The notes: generated by a model from the letters alone, not told the origin. Shown: positions 51,454 to 59,674, counted from the first letter of the stretch. The stretch: 64,000 bases of DNA from Actinophytocola sp050699935 (GCF_050699935.1 NZ_JBOHGB010000001.1:1-64000); one strand, 5' to 3'. Numbers and translations: made by a program.

Positions 51454-52937
51454 GCGTGGTCGAGCGGAAGGGGGGCGCGATCGTCCGGATGCTGCGCCCG
51501 GTCCGGCTGGACGAGCCGACCTCGACCTCGTTGGCCCGCGGTGGCGTCTACAGCACGGTCGGCCTTGTCGCGCAAGGGCTGCTGCGGTTCGCCACCGCGT
51601 TCCTGGTCGGCCACCTCGCGGGCAAGTCCGTGCTCGGCGTGGTGGCGTCGGCCATCGCCACGTCGCTGACCCTGGCCCTGCTCTGGCCGACGACGACCGG
51701 TAGCGCGGCGTCGAAGTTCCTGGCCCGGGCCCGTGGCGCGGAGGAGCCCGGCGAGGCGCGGGCCACTGCCGCACATCTGCGGATGCGCACGATGCAGACC
51801 GGCATCCTGCTCGGCGCGGTGAGCGTGCCGATCTGGGTGCTGATCGACGCCGGCTCGTGGCCGGACGCCCTGTGCGTGGCCGCGCTGACCATCGCGTACT
51901 CCGGCTACAGCTTCACCAGGGGCGTCCAGTTCGGCGCGGGCCAGGTGCCGCGGGCGACCGCGTGGGACGTGACCAGTGTGGTGCTCGGCCTGGCCGGCCT
52001 GGTCGTGCTGCTGCTCGCCGGGGTGCGCAACACCGCGCTCGTGCTCCCGCTCGTGGCGACCTACGGGCTGTACACGGTGGCCGGGTGGCCCTACGGCGCA
52101 CGCGGCAGGCCGGAGCGGAAGCTGCGCCGGGAGCTGGACGGGTTCGTGGCGCTCGGCGCGATCGGGTCGCTCGCCAGCACCGGGTTCCTGCAGCTGTCCC
52201 AGGTCGCGGCGAAGCTCGCCGCCGGCGACGCGGAGGCCGGCCAGTACGCCTCGGCGATCGCGCTGGCCACCCCGGCCTCGCTGCTGGCCGCCTCGCTGAC
52301 GCTGGTGCTGCTGCCGTCGATGTCGGAGGCGTGGGGGCGGCGCGACTTCGCCGCCTTCCGGGCCCGTACGGACCGGGCCACCCGCGGGCTCGCCGTGATG
52401 CTCGTGGCCATCTTCGGCGTGATCATGGTGTGCAGCCGGCTCATCGTCGGGCTCATCTGGGGTGAGGAGTTCGCCGGCGCGGAGAAGCTGCTGCCGGTGC
52501 TGGCGGCCGCGGTGCTGGCCACGAACCTCTGCGTGGCCAGCGTGAACGCGCTGAACAGCCGCTCGCAGCGGGGCATGATGGTGAACACCGCGTCGAGCAT
52601 CACCGGCATGCTCGTGGGCGCGGTGATCTGGGTCGTGGTCGCGCCGCACCTGGGGCTGGCCGGCGTCGCGCTCGGCTACCTGTGCGGCGCCGTGGTGATC
52701 GCGACGATCCCGATCACCGTGGTGTGGCGCAAGGACGGCCACCGGTGGGGGATGGTGTACGCCAAGGTCGGGCTGGGCCTCGTGCTGGCCGCGGCGCTGG
52801 TCGTCGTCGAGCACGTGGCGGGCCTGCCGTTGCCGCTCGACCCGGTGCTCGCGCTCGGGTTCCTCGCCGTGTGGTGGGTGCTGAACCGGGCCGAGGTGGC
52901 CCGGCTCCCGCGCCCGTCGCCGTGGCGCGGCCGGTAG
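51450..52937 (+). CDS. Polysaccharide flippase (Wzx/MATE-like)
   Basis: About 495 residues with 12-14 membrane helices. The GTG at 51450 overlaps the upstream stop. Landmarks are LARGGVYSTVGLVAQGLLRF, AALTIAYSGYSFTRGVQFGA, GSLASTGFLQLSQVAAKLAA (the usual polysaccharide-synthase fold signature region), LASLTLVLLPSMSEAWGRRD-like text and VASVNALNSRSQRGMMVNTA. It would move the lipid-linked repeat unit across the membrane. No Wzy polymerase is visible in the window, so the product may be short or polymerised elsewhere. Confidence 0.88.
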   Translation: MSVVERKGGAIVRMLRPVRLDEPTSTSLARGGVYSTVGLVAQGLLRFATAFLVGHLAGKSVLGVVASAIATSLTLALLWPTTTGSAASKFLARARGAEEPGEARATAAHLRMRTMQTGILLGAVSVPIWVLIDAGSWPDALCVAALTIAYSGYSFTRGVQFGAGQVPRATAWDVTSVVLGLAGLVVLLLAGVRNTALVLPLVATYGLYTVAGWPYGARGRPERKLRRELDGFVALGAIGSLASTGFLQLSQVAAKLAAGDAEAGQYASAIALATPASLLAASLTLVLLPSMSEAWGRRDFAAFRARTDRATRGLAVMLVAIFGVIMVCSRLIVGLIWGEEFAGAEKLLPVLAAAVLATNLCVASVNALNSRSQRGMMVNTASSITGMLVGAVIWVVVAPHLGLAGVALGYLCGAVVIATIPITVVWRKDGHRWGMVYAKVGLGLVLAAALVVVEHVAGLPLPLDPVLALGFLAVWWVLNRAEVARLPRPSPWRGR

Positions 52938-52990
52938 GCCTGGAAGGACGCCATGCGGACGTTCAGCGCCGTGAAGGACGCCTTCCAGGC
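52938..52990. terminator. Imperfect inverted repeat (copy R2) between convergent flippase and methyltransferase genes
   Basis: The outer arms GCCTGGAAGG (52938-52947) and CCTTCCAGGC (52981-52990) are perfect, while the inner GGACGCC units are degenerate compared with R1 and R3. It starts one base after the flippase stop and ends one base before the methyltransferase stop. Confidence 0.65.
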
Positions 52991-52991
52991 G

Positions 52992-53630
52992 TTACCTGCG
53001 GTACAGGAAGAACGAGGACTGCAGGTCCACCTCGGCCGGCGGCTCGACCCGCTTCTCCAACGTCCACTGTGGACGCTCACGCTCGATCCACCTGGTGAAG
53101 TCGCGGTGCCGCTCGTGCGCCGCCCGCTCGTCGTCGGCCGTGTCGTTGCTGCAGATGACCACGTACCGCTCGGCGCTGTCGAACAGCCGGGTCATGTAGT
53201 CGTTGAAGATCTCGTCCTCGATCAGGTGGAAGATGACCTCCAGGGAGAGCGCGAGGTCGGCGCGCAGCCAGCCGGCCGGGTCGGCCATGCTCTTCGGGTC
53301 GTACGCGAGGAAGCTCTTGGTGTCGTCGCCACGGAACCGCTCGATGCACCCGCGCACCGCGGTCTCCGACGGGTCCAGGCCGAGGTAGCGGGGGTACTTG
53401 GCGAGCGTGAGCTGGTTGCCGTCCCCGCAGCCGAGGTCGATCACGGAGGTCACGCCGAGCTCGGCCACCCACCCGTTGACGACCTCCGCCTTCCACTCGG
53501 CCTGCCTGCCGTAGGAACCGGCACCGGACGTGCCGCCCTTCGCGTAGCGGCTCTCCCAGTAGTCGGCGGTGCTCCGGAAGGTTCGCCGGCGCACCTGGCG
53601 CACCAACGGGTTTCGGCTGAGGGTCGTCAT
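52992..53630 (-). CDS. Class I SAM-dependent methyltransferase
   Basis: 212 residues from the ATG at 53630. STADYWESRYAKGGTSGAGS is a typical start of sugar-cluster methyltransferases, then VTSVIDLGCGDGNQLTLAKY (SAM motif I, DLGCGDG), YLGLDPSETAVRGCIERF, and LALSLEVIFHLIEDEIFNDY. Within a polysaccharide locus it probably methylates a sugar hydroxyl or caps a chain. It is the last gene before the convergent junction with the flippase. Confidence 0.87.
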   Translation of the reverse strand: MTTLSRNPLVRQVRRRTFRSTADYWESRYAKGGTSGAGSYGRQAEWKAEVVNGWVAELGVTSVIDLGCGDGNQLTLAKYPRYLGLDPSETAVRGCIERFRGDDTKSFLAYDPKSMADPAGWLRADLALSLEVIFHLIEDEIFNDYMTRLFDSAERYVVICSNDTADDERAAHERHRDFTRWIERERPQWTLEKRVEPPAEVDLQSSFFLYRR

Positions 53631-53679
53631 GACGGATCGAATGCTCACGGCCCCGGACGATAGCGCAGCCGGTGGCCGC

Positions 53680-54276
53680 TCACTCGGTCGCGGGGACCTC
53701 GCTGAGCACCCCGTCGGCCTCGGTATAGGTCGCGCCCGTCCGCGGGCAGACCCACCGGTCACCCTCCTGGCGCAGCGGCGCGCCGGCCCTGCCGACCCAG
53801 CCGATCCGGCGCGCCGGCACACCCGCCACGAGCCCGTAGTCGGGCACGTCCCGGGTCACCACGGCACCCGCCGCCACCGTCGCCCAAGCGCCGATCCGCA
53901 CGGGCGCCACGCACACCGCGCGCGCGCCGATCGCGGCGCCCTCGGCGATGGTCACGCCGACGGCCGCCCAGTCCGAGGCGCTCTTGAGGCTGCCGTCCGG
54001 GTTCACCGCGCGCGGGTAGGTGTCGTTGGTGAGCACCACCGCCGGGCCGATGAACACGCCGTCGGCGAGCCGGGCCGGCTCGTACACCAGCGCCAGGTTC
54101 TGGATCTTGCAGTTGTCGCCGATCCGCACCCCGCTGCCGATGTACGCGCCCCGGCCGACGACGCAGTTCACGCCCAGCTCGGCGTCCTCGCGCACCTGCA
54201 CCTGGTCCCAGATCTTGGTGCCCTCGCCGAGCTTGGCGTTCTGCGCGACGGTGGCGCTGTCTGCCACGAAGGTCAT
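53680..54276 (-). CDS. Left-handed beta-helix N-acetyltransferase (WlbB/WbpD-like)
   Basis: 198 residues of hexapeptide repeats: FVADSATVAQNAKLGEGTKI, VQVREDAELGVNCVVGRGAY, IGSGVRIGDNCKIQNLALVY, and GVTIAEGAAIGARAVCVAPV with VRIGAWATVAAGAVVTRDVP. The GEGTKIWDQVQVREDAELG segment and YEPARLADGVFIGPAVVLTN closely follow WlbB/WbpD, which acetylate the 3-amino group of UDP-GlcNAc(3NH2)A. A C-terminal extension DRWVCPRTGATYTEADGVL resembles a small metal-ribbon or capping tail. It overlaps the dehydrogenase stop by four bases. Confidence 0.9.
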   Translation of the reverse strand: MTFVADSATVAQNAKLGEGTKIWDQVQVREDAELGVNCVVGRGAYIGSGVRIGDNCKIQNLALVYEPARLADGVFIGPAVVLTNDTYPRAVNPDGSLKSASDWAAVGVTIAEGAAIGARAVCVAPVRIGAWATVAAGAVVTRDVPDYGLVAGVPARRIGWVGRAGAPLRQEGDRWVCPRTGATYTEADGVLSEVPATE

Positions 54277-55580
54277 GCCGAGGCCTTTCCGATCGCGCGG
54301 TAGGCGACGCCCGGCCAGGCGTCGGCCGAGCTGATCCTGCGGCCGTCCACGAACGTCGCGATGCCGGGCAGGTCGTCCGGGCCGAGCGCGGCATACTCGG
54401 CGTGGTTGGCCTGCACCACCGCGGCGTCCACCTTCTCGCCGAGGTGGTAGGGCTCGAAGCCGAACGCGCGCAGCTCGTCGTCGGTGTACATCGGGTCGTG
54501 CACCAGCGCGGTGGCGCCCCGGTCGCGCAGGGCGGCCACGGTCGCGAACACCCCGGAGAACGCGGTCTCCTTGACCCCGCCGCGGTAGGCCGCGCCCAGC
54601 ACGACCACCCGCTGGCCGGACAGCTCGCCGTGCACGCCCTCGAGTAGTCCGATCGTGTAGTCCGGCATGCCGGCGTTCGCCTCGCGGGCCGCGCGCACGA
54701 CGGTCGCCTCCGGGTCGTTCCACAGGTACAGCCGCGGGTACACCGGGATGCAGTGCCCGCCGACCGCGATGCCCGGCTGGTGGATATGGCTGTACGGCTG
54801 GGAGTTCGACGCCTCGATCACCTGGTAGACGTCGATGCCGGCGGTCGCGGCGAAGCGGGCGAACTGGTTGGCCAGACCGATGTTCACGTCGCGGTAGGTG
54901 GTCTCGGCGAGCTTCGCCAGCTCGCTGGCCTCCGCCGAGCCGAGGTCCCACACGCCGTTGCCGCGGGCGAGGTCGGGGCGGTCGTCGAAGTCCAGCACCG
55001 CCTCGTAGAACTCCCGGGCCCGCTCGGCGCCGGCCGCGGACAGCCCGCCGATCAGCTTCGGGTACTTGCGCAGGTCCGCGAAGACGCGGCCGGTGAGCAC
55101 CCGCTCCGGCGAGAACACCAGGTGGAAGTCGGCGCCCTCGACCAGACCGGAGCCCTTCTCCAGCATCGGCTTCCACCGGTTGCGCGTGGTGCCGACCGGC
55201 AGCGTGGTCTCGTAGGACACCAGGGAGCCGGCGGTCAGGTGGCGGGACAGCTCCTCGGTGGCCGCGTCCATCCAGCCGAAGTCCGGCCGGGCCTCGTCGT
55301 CGGCCGTGTCAGTGACGAACAGCGGCACGACCAGCACCACCGCGTCCGCGCCGGGCACCGCGTCGGCGTAGTCGGTGGTGGCCCGCAGCCGGCCCGCGGG
55401 CACCAGCTCGGTGAGCTTCTCCTGCAGGTGCGCCTCGCCGGGGAACGGCTCGATCGCCCGGTTGACCAGGTCGACGAGCTCGGCGTTCACGTCGACGCCG
55501 ACCACCTCGTGGCCCTTGTCGGCGAACTGGACGGCGAGGGGAAGGCCGATCTTCCCCAGGGCGATGACTGCGATCTTCAC
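54273..55580 (-). CDS. UDP-N-acetylglucosamine 6-dehydrogenase (WbpA/WecC-like)
   Basis: 435 residues. MKIAVIALGKIGLPLAVQFA is the NAD-binding start (A-x-G-K-I-G for the usual G-x-G-x-x-G), VVGVDVNAELVDLVNRAIEP follows, then VSYETTLPVGTTRNRWKPML, FHLVFSPERVLTGRVFADLR with SPERV, YRDVNIGLANQFARFAATAG, and the thiol site GIAVGGHCIPVYPRLYLW (GGHCIPVYP). The last motif puts it in the UDP-HexNAc dehydrogenase group. It supplies UDP-GlcNAcA, the first intermediate of the diacetamido-uronate pathway, and is translationally coupled to the N-acetyltransferase. Confidence 0.92.
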   Translation of the reverse strand: MKIAVIALGKIGLPLAVQFADKGHEVVGVDVNAELVDLVNRAIEPFPGEAHLQEKLTELVPAGRLRATTDYADAVPGADAVVLVVPLFVTDTADDEARPDFGWMDAATEELSRHLTAGSLVSYETTLPVGTTRNRWKPMLEKGSGLVEGADFHLVFSPERVLTGRVFADLRKYPKLIGGLSAAGAERAREFYEAVLDFDDRPDLARGNGVWDLGSAEASELAKLAETTYRDVNIGLANQFARFAATAGIDVYQVIEASNSQPYSHIHQPGIAVGGHCIPVYPRLYLWNDPEATVVRAAREANAGMPDYTIGLLEGVHGELSGQRVVVLGAAYRGGVKETAFSGVFATVAALRDRGATALVHDPMYTDDELRAFGFEPYHLGEKVDAAVVQANHAEYAALGPDDLPGIATFVDGRRISSADAWPGVAYRAIGKASA

Positions 55581-55697
55581 GCCCGCAGCCTAAATCGCCG
55601 TTCCCCGGCCCTCGGCGGCAGGCCCGAACCGGCGCGCCGGTAGCCTGCTTCGGGCGAGGGCGAATCGTCCGGTGTCAATAGGTCATCTGGAGGCGAT

Positions 55698-56387
55698 GTG
55701 GGCGACCAGCGGGACGTGTGGCTGGTGGTACCGGTGTACAACGAGGCACCGGTCATCGCCGATGTCGTGCGCGCGGTGCGCGGGTCGTTCCCGAACGTGG
55801 TCTGCGTGGACGACGGCAGCAAGGACCGCTCCGCGGACCAGATCCGCCAGAGCGGCGCGCATCTGGTCCGCCACCCGGTGAACCTCGGGCAGGGCGCGGC
55901 CATCCAGACCGGCGTCGAGTACGCCCGCGCGCAGCCGGGGGCGGAGTACTTCGTCACCTTCGACGCGGACGGGCAGCACCGGGTGGAGGACGTCGAGCGG
56001 ATGGTGCAGCGGTTGCGCCACGAGCCGCTCGACATCGTGATGGGCACCCGGTTCCACGGCGAGGCCGAGCACATCCCGTTCCTCAAGAGGTTCGTGCTCA
56101 AGACCGTCGTGGCGCTCTCGCCGGCGCTGCGCAAGCTCAAGCTCACCGACGCGCACAACGGGCTGCGGGCGTTCAACCGGACGGTCGCCGAGGGCATGAA
56201 CATCACGCTCAACGGCATGGGGCACGCGTCGCAGATCATCGAGATGGTCGCCCGGGAGGACTGGCGGGTGGCGGAGGAGCCGGTGACCATCCTCTACACC
56301 GAGTACTCCATGGCCAAGGGCCAGTCGCTGATCAACGGAGTGAACATCCTGTTCGACTCCCTGCTGCGGACGAACGCCAGGAGGTAG
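55698..56387 (+). CDS. Glycosyltransferase family 2 (dolichol-phosphate mannosyltransferase-like)
   Basis: 229 residues. VWLVVPVYNEAPVIADVVRA, VVCVDDGSKDRSADQIRQSG, HPVNLGQGAAIQTGVEYARA, FVTFDADGQHRVEDVERMVQ (DxD-type DADGQH) and VMGTRFHGEAEHIPFLKRFV match GT2 synthases of polyprenyl-phosphate sugars. It lacks the C-terminal membrane helices of some relatives. The next gene, DUF2304, lies five bases downstream; GT2-DUF2304 pairs are common in actinomycetes and the small membrane protein probably anchors it. Confidence 0.9.
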   Translation: MGDQRDVWLVVPVYNEAPVIADVVRAVRGSFPNVVCVDDGSKDRSADQIRQSGAHLVRHPVNLGQGAAIQTGVEYARAQPGAEYFVTFDADGQHRVEDVERMVQRLRHEPLDIVMGTRFHGEAEHIPFLKRFVLKTVVALSPALRKLKLTDAHNGLRAFNRTVAEGMNITLNGMGHASQIIEMVAREDWRVAEEPVTILYTEYSMAKGQSLINGVNILFDSLLRTNARR

Positions 56388-56392
56388 CCGCC

Positions 56393-56743
56393 ATGCTGAT
56401 CCAGTACCTGCTCATCCTGGCCGTCGTGCTGATCCTGGTCTTCTTCCTGCGCCACCACGGTACGAGCCGGTCCGGCGCCACCGTCAAGATCGGGTTCGCC
56501 CTGTTCCTGGTGTTCGGCGTGTTCGCGGTGCTGGCGCCGACCCAGGTCAGCCGGCTCGCCGCGCTGGTCGGCGTCGGCCGCGGCACCGACCTGGTGCTCT
56601 ACGCGATCGTGGTGGCGTTCGGATTCGCCACGATCAACACGTACCTGCGCTTCAAGGAGATGGAGCTGCGCTACGCCCGGCTCGCCCGCGCCATCGCGCT
56701 GCGCGGCGCCGAGCCGCCGGCCGAGGCGCAGGACGGAAAGTAA
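56393..56743 (+). CDS. DUF2304 small membrane protein
   Basis: 116 residues. Helices: LIQYLLILAVVLILVFFLRH, KIGFALFLVFGVFAVLAPTQ, and GTDLVLYAIVVAFGFATINT, then a cytosolic amphipathic helix YLRFKEMELRYARLARAIAL. DUF2304 proteins are found beside GT2 enzymes and are thought to help them at the membrane. AGGAGG lies 8 bases upstream of the ATG, within the end of the GT2 gene. Confidence 0.88.
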   Translation: MLIQYLLILAVVLILVFFLRHHGTSRSGATVKIGFALFLVFGVFAVLAPTQVSRLAALVGVGRGTDLVLYAIVVAFGFATINTYLRFKEMELRYARLARAIALRGAEPPAEAQDGK

Positions 56744-56833
56744 GTGTTGCGCACCCGGCACACCTGATCCGTTGGGGTGGACCTCCCCGCGTCGCGCGTG
56801 GCAATACGTTCGGGCCGCCGTAGCCTGCGGGAC

Positions 56834-57730
56834 ATGGGACGAGCCAACGCCACCGCGTGCTATCGCGAGTTGGGCGCCGAACTGCGGAAGCGGCGGGAAG
56901 CCGCGGGTGTCACGGCCGCGCGGGTCGCGGACGAAACCGGTTGGGACCGCACGAAGATCTCCCGGATCGAGTCGGGAAGGGTCGGCATCGGCACGGTCGA
57001 CGTGATCTTCTACCTCGCCGCGTGCGGGGTGTACCGCCCACAGGCCAAGGACTTACTGCAGCTCTGCCGGACCGCCGAGCATCACCAGGGCTACTGGCTC
57101 AGCCCGCACGGCGAGTGGCTGCCGGGCTCGCTCAACACGCTGATCTACCACGAGGCCACCGCCGACCGGTCGATCAGCTACGAGCCGTTCGTGGTGCCCG
57201 GCCTGCTGCAGACACCCGCCTACGCACGTGGGTGGATCGCGCGAAGCGCCCCGCGCCTCTCCAGGAGTGCCGATGAAGCGCTCCGCATCCGGATGGAGCG
57301 GCGTGCGATCCTCCACCGTCGGCGTCCGGCCGAGTTCGTGTTCTTCGTGCACGAGCAGGCACTCCGGACTCAGGTCGGCAGCGCCACGGTCATGCACGAG
57401 CAGCTGCTCCACATGGTGCTCATGGCCGCGCTCGGGCACATGACCCTGCGAGTTGTTCCGGCCTCGGCGCAGTTCGGCGGGTCGTTCCGGTTGTTCGAGT
57501 ACCGCACGCACGCGCCGCTGGTCTACCTGGACGGTTTCCTCACCGGCGTGTTCATCGAAGACGGCGATGTGGTGGGCGACTACTACCGCCACCTGATGCC
57601 CGAACTGCGGGCGATCGCCCTCGATACGGGAGAATCTCGGGAGTTCGCGGCCGCGCTGGCCGACGAGTACGACCGAGGGAGCCCGCCGGATGTCCACGTG
57701 GAGGAAGAGCAGCTTCAGCGAAGGCGCTGA
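56834..57730 (+). CDS. XRE regulator with DUF5753 domain
   Basis: 298 residues from the ATG at 56834. The HTH is at 10-65: LGAELRKRREAAGVTAARVA with DETGWDRTKISRIESGRVGI. The DUF5753 part starts near YEPFVVPGLLQTPAYARGWI and includes RRPAEFVFFVHEQALRTQVG, MTLRVVPASAQFGGSFRLFE and PLVYLDGFLTGVFIEDGDVV. It overlaps the DUF397 gene by 41 bases. These pairs are widespread in filamentous actinomycetes (WhiJ/BldB-like accessory systems) and link to development or antibiotic control. The direct target is unknown. Confidence 0.92.
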   Translation: MGRANATACYRELGAELRKRREAAGVTAARVADETGWDRTKISRIESGRVGIGTVDVIFYLAACGVYRPQAKDLLQLCRTAEHHQGYWLSPHGEWLPGSLNTLIYHEATADRSISYEPFVVPGLLQTPAYARGWIARSAPRLSRSADEALRIRMERRAILHRRRPAEFVFFVHEQALRTQVGSATVMHEQLLHMVLMAALGHMTLRVVPASAQFGGSFRLFEYRTHAPLVYLDGFLTGVFIEDGDVVGDYYRHLMPELRAIALDTGESREFAAALADEYDRGSPPDVHVEEEQLQRRR

Positions 57731-57938
57731 GAGCAGCTGCGTCGAGATCGCATGGCGGAAGAGCAGCTTCAGCCAGGGCGGTGAGAGCGACTGTGTCGAG
57801 GTGGCGTTCGTGGTGACCGGGGTGGCGGTCCGGGACTCCAAGAACGCCACCGGCCCCGTCCTCGACGTCCCCGAGACGTCCTGGCGGCGGTTCCTCGCCA
57901 GCAGGTCAGTGCCAGGAAGGACGCCTTCCGGTCACTGA
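57690..57938 (+). CDS. DUF397 protein with duplicated motif
   Basis: 82 residues. The DUF397 signature occurs twice: STWRKSSFSEGAESSCVEIA, then WRKSSFSQGGESDCVEVAF, VAVRDSKNATGPVLDVPETS and WRRFLAS. Usual members have one WRKSS...CVEVA unit and about 60 residues, so the first unit is an extra copy. The tail VPGRTPSGH is encoded by the R3 inverted repeat, with the stop in its loop. It would partner the XRE-DUF5753 protein. Confidence 0.9.
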   Translation: MSTWRKSSFSEGAESSCVEIAWRKSSFSQGGESDCVEVAFVVTGVAVRDSKNATGPVLDVPETSWRRFLASRSVPGRTPSGH

Positions 57939-57966
57939 GCGTCCGGAAGGCGTCCTTCCTGGCACT
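57908..57966. terminator. Inverted repeat closing the DUF397/epimerase pair (copy R3)
   Basis: Perfect 23-bp arms at 57908-57930 (starts AGTGCCAGGAAGGACGC) and 57944-57966, with a 13-nt loop that holds the DUF397 TGA (57936-57938). The epimerase TAG (57967-57965) lies at the other edge. The core arm is the same sequence as in R1. Confidence 0.82.
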
Positions 57967-58909
57967 ACAGCAGCTTGCGGAAGTAGTCCACGGTTCGGCG
58001 CACGCCCTCGGCGATTTCCACCTCCGGGCGCCAGCCGAGGTCGGCGGTCGCGGCGGTCGCGTCCAGGGCCGAGGCACGCAGGTCGCCCAGGCGCGCGGGG
58101 GCCGGCTCGGGCTCGTCCGGGGCGTGCGCGGCGCGGGCCACGAGCGTGTGCAGCGCGCGGTCGGAGGTCTGCACGCCGGTGCCGATGTTGTAGCGCCGCC
58201 CGCCGCCCGCGGTGCCGGCCGCCGCCACGAACGCGGCCACCACGTCGCCGACGTAGACGTAGTCCCGGGTGTTGCCGCCGTCGCCGAACACCTTCGTGGC
58301 GCGGCCGGTCAGCAGCGCGCTCGCGAAGATGGCCACCACGCCGGCCTCGCCGTGCGGGTCCTGCCGCGGTCCGTACACGTTGGCGAGCGCGAGGTGCGTG
58401 CAGTCCAGGCCGTACAGCTCGCGGTAGGCGTTGAGGTACACCTCGCCCGCGACCTTGCCCGCGCCGTACGGGGACTTCGGGTTGATCGCGGCGGTCTCGT
58501 CGACCGGCAGGTCCTCCGGCGAGCCGTAGATCGAGCCGCCGGACGACGCGAAGACGACCTTGCGCACGCCGGCCCGGCGCGCCGCCTCGGCCACCGCGAT
58601 GGTGCCCAGCACGTTGCGGTTCGCGTCGTCGCGGGGGTCGCTCACGCTGTGCCGGACGTCGATCTGCGCGGCCAGGTGGAAGACGACCTCGGGCCCGGCA
58701 CCGGCGACGACGTCGGCCAGCGCGGGGTCGTTGATGTCCAGCCGGTGCACGGTGAGCCGGCCGGTGTCCTTGGCGTCGGCGAGGTTCGCGAGGCTGTCCC
58801 GAGACAGGTTGTCCACGACCGCCACCTCGTGCCCGTCGGCGAGGAGCCGGTCGACCAGCGTCGACCCGATGAACCCGGCACCGCCGGTGACCAGTGCGCG
58901 CACAGACAT
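57965..58909 (-). CDS. NAD-dependent epimerase/dehydratase (UDP-glucose 4-epimerase-like)
   Basis: 314 residues of extended SDR. RALVTGGAGFIGSTLVDRLL (GxxGxxG), EVAVVDNLSRDSLANLADAK, VVFHLAAQIDVRHSVSDPRD, KVVFASSGGSIYGSPEDLPV and NPKSPYGAGKVAGEVYLNAY, the Tyr-x-x-x-Lys pair being YGAGK. RDYVYVGDVVAAFVAAAGTA and YNIGTGVQTSDRALHTLVAR complete the GalE type. It probably supplies another nucleotide sugar (UDP-Gal or GalNAc) to the polysaccharide locus, although a different C4 or dehydratase reaction is possible. Confidence 0.9.
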   Translation of the reverse strand: MSVRALVTGGAGFIGSTLVDRLLADGHEVAVVDNLSRDSLANLADAKDTGRLTVHRLDINDPALADVVAGAGPEVVFHLAAQIDVRHSVSDPRDDANRNVLGTIAVAEAARRAGVRKVVFASSGGSIYGSPEDLPVDETAAINPKSPYGAGKVAGEVYLNAYRELYGLDCTHLALANVYGPRQDPHGEAGVVAIFASALLTGRATKVFGDGGNTRDYVYVGDVVAAFVAAAGTAGGGRRYNIGTGVQTSDRALHTLVARAAHAPDEPEPAPARLGDLRASALDATAATADLGWRPEVEIAEGVRRTVDYFRKLL

Positions 58910-58969
58910 TCCCTTCGCGGTCGCGGACGTCCCATCGTATGGGCGGCCACCCGGCCGCGCGGCAGCGGC

Positions 58970-59605
58970 TCAGCCGTCCAACTCGCCGTCCTCGGCCGGG
59001 CCGAAGACGAACTCGACCTGGGCCCGCAGCGTCGCGAGCGCCGTCTCCGAGGTCAGCACGCCGGCCGCGAACTCGTACATCAGGCCGTCGAAGAGGGCGA
59101 TCAGGCCGCCCGCGTCGCGTTCGGCCTCGGCCTCGGATCCGGCCTCGGATCCGGCCTCGATTCCGCCGCGCGCCAGCATGATCTGGTCCTTGATCGCCTG
59201 CTTGAGCTCGGCGCCGTCCCTGGCGAACCGCGCGGCGCTGGCCGGGCTGAGCAGAAACCGACGCACGAAGACGTTGGCCGCTTCGACCTCCTCCCGGCGG
59301 CGCGACGGGCGGGGGATCATCTCGGAAAGCACCGTCCACACGAGCCGCCGCGGGGTGTGCGGTTCCGGCAGCTTCGCCACCCTGGCCCGGATGCGTTCGC
59401 GGACGTCCTCCGAGATCATCTCGATCGCGAAGCGCAGCATCTCGTCCTTCGTCGTGAAGTAGTGCTGCACCATGCCCATCGAAACGCCCGCCTCGGCCGC
59501 CACCTTGCGCAGGCTGATCGCGTCCCAACCCTCGCGGCGGGTGAGTCGCCAGAGCGCCTCGGTCAGCTCGAGCCGGCGGGTGTGGTGGTCGATCTTCTTG
59601 GGCAC
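58970..59605 (-). CDS. TetR-family repressor divergent from an alpha/beta hydrolase
   Basis: About 211 residues from the GTG at 59605. A longer start at 59629 would overlap a perfect 17-bp dyad, so the shorter form is favoured. HTH: ISLRKVAAEAGVSMGMVQHY with FTTKDEMLRFAIEMISEDVR. The ligand domain contains a short acidic tandem repeat, IEAGSEAGSEAEAERDAG. It is divergent from the hydrolase gene with two similar dyads between them, the standard layout of a local TetR repressor. Confidence 0.92.
   Translation of the reverse strand: MPKKIDHHTRRLELTEALWRLTRREGWDAISLRKVAAEAGVSMGMVQHYFTTKDEMLRFAIEMISEDVRERIRARVAKLPEPHTPRRLVWTVLSEMIPRPSRRREEVEAANVFVRRFLLSPASAARFARDGAELKQAIKDQIMLARGGIEAGSEAGSEAEAERDAGGLIALFDGLMYEFAAGVLTSETALATLRAQVEFVFGPAEDGELDG
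59129..59160. repeat. Short tandem repeat inside the TetR gene
   Basis: Units of the type CGGCCTCGGATC follow one another with a 12-base period, encoding the EAGS/EAGSEAEAE segment. The in-frame period means copy-number change would not break the gene. Confidence 0.55.
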
Positions 59606-59620
59606 AGCCCTCAGCTTTTC

Positions 59621-59637
59621 ACAATGCATCGCATTGT
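59621..59637. promoter_or_regulatory. TetR operator-like dyad, copy 1
   Basis: ACAATGCATCGCATTGT, a perfect dyad ACAATGC-ATC-GCATTGT, extended by near-symmetric T/A flanks. It lies just upstream of the tetR GTG at 59605. Confidence 0.68.
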
Positions 59638-59657
59638 AAAGGCTGCCGCTACGGGTT

Positions 59658-59674
59658 ACAGTGCAGTGCATTGG
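59658..59674. promoter_or_regulatory. TetR operator-like dyad, copy 2
   Basis: ACAGTGCAGTGCATTGG, the same pattern as copy 1 with two changes outside the GC-TGC core (ACAgTGC-AGT-GCATTGg). Centre-to-centre distance is 37 bases. It lies 24 bases ahead of the hydrolase ATG, where binding would block its transcription. Confidence 0.6.
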
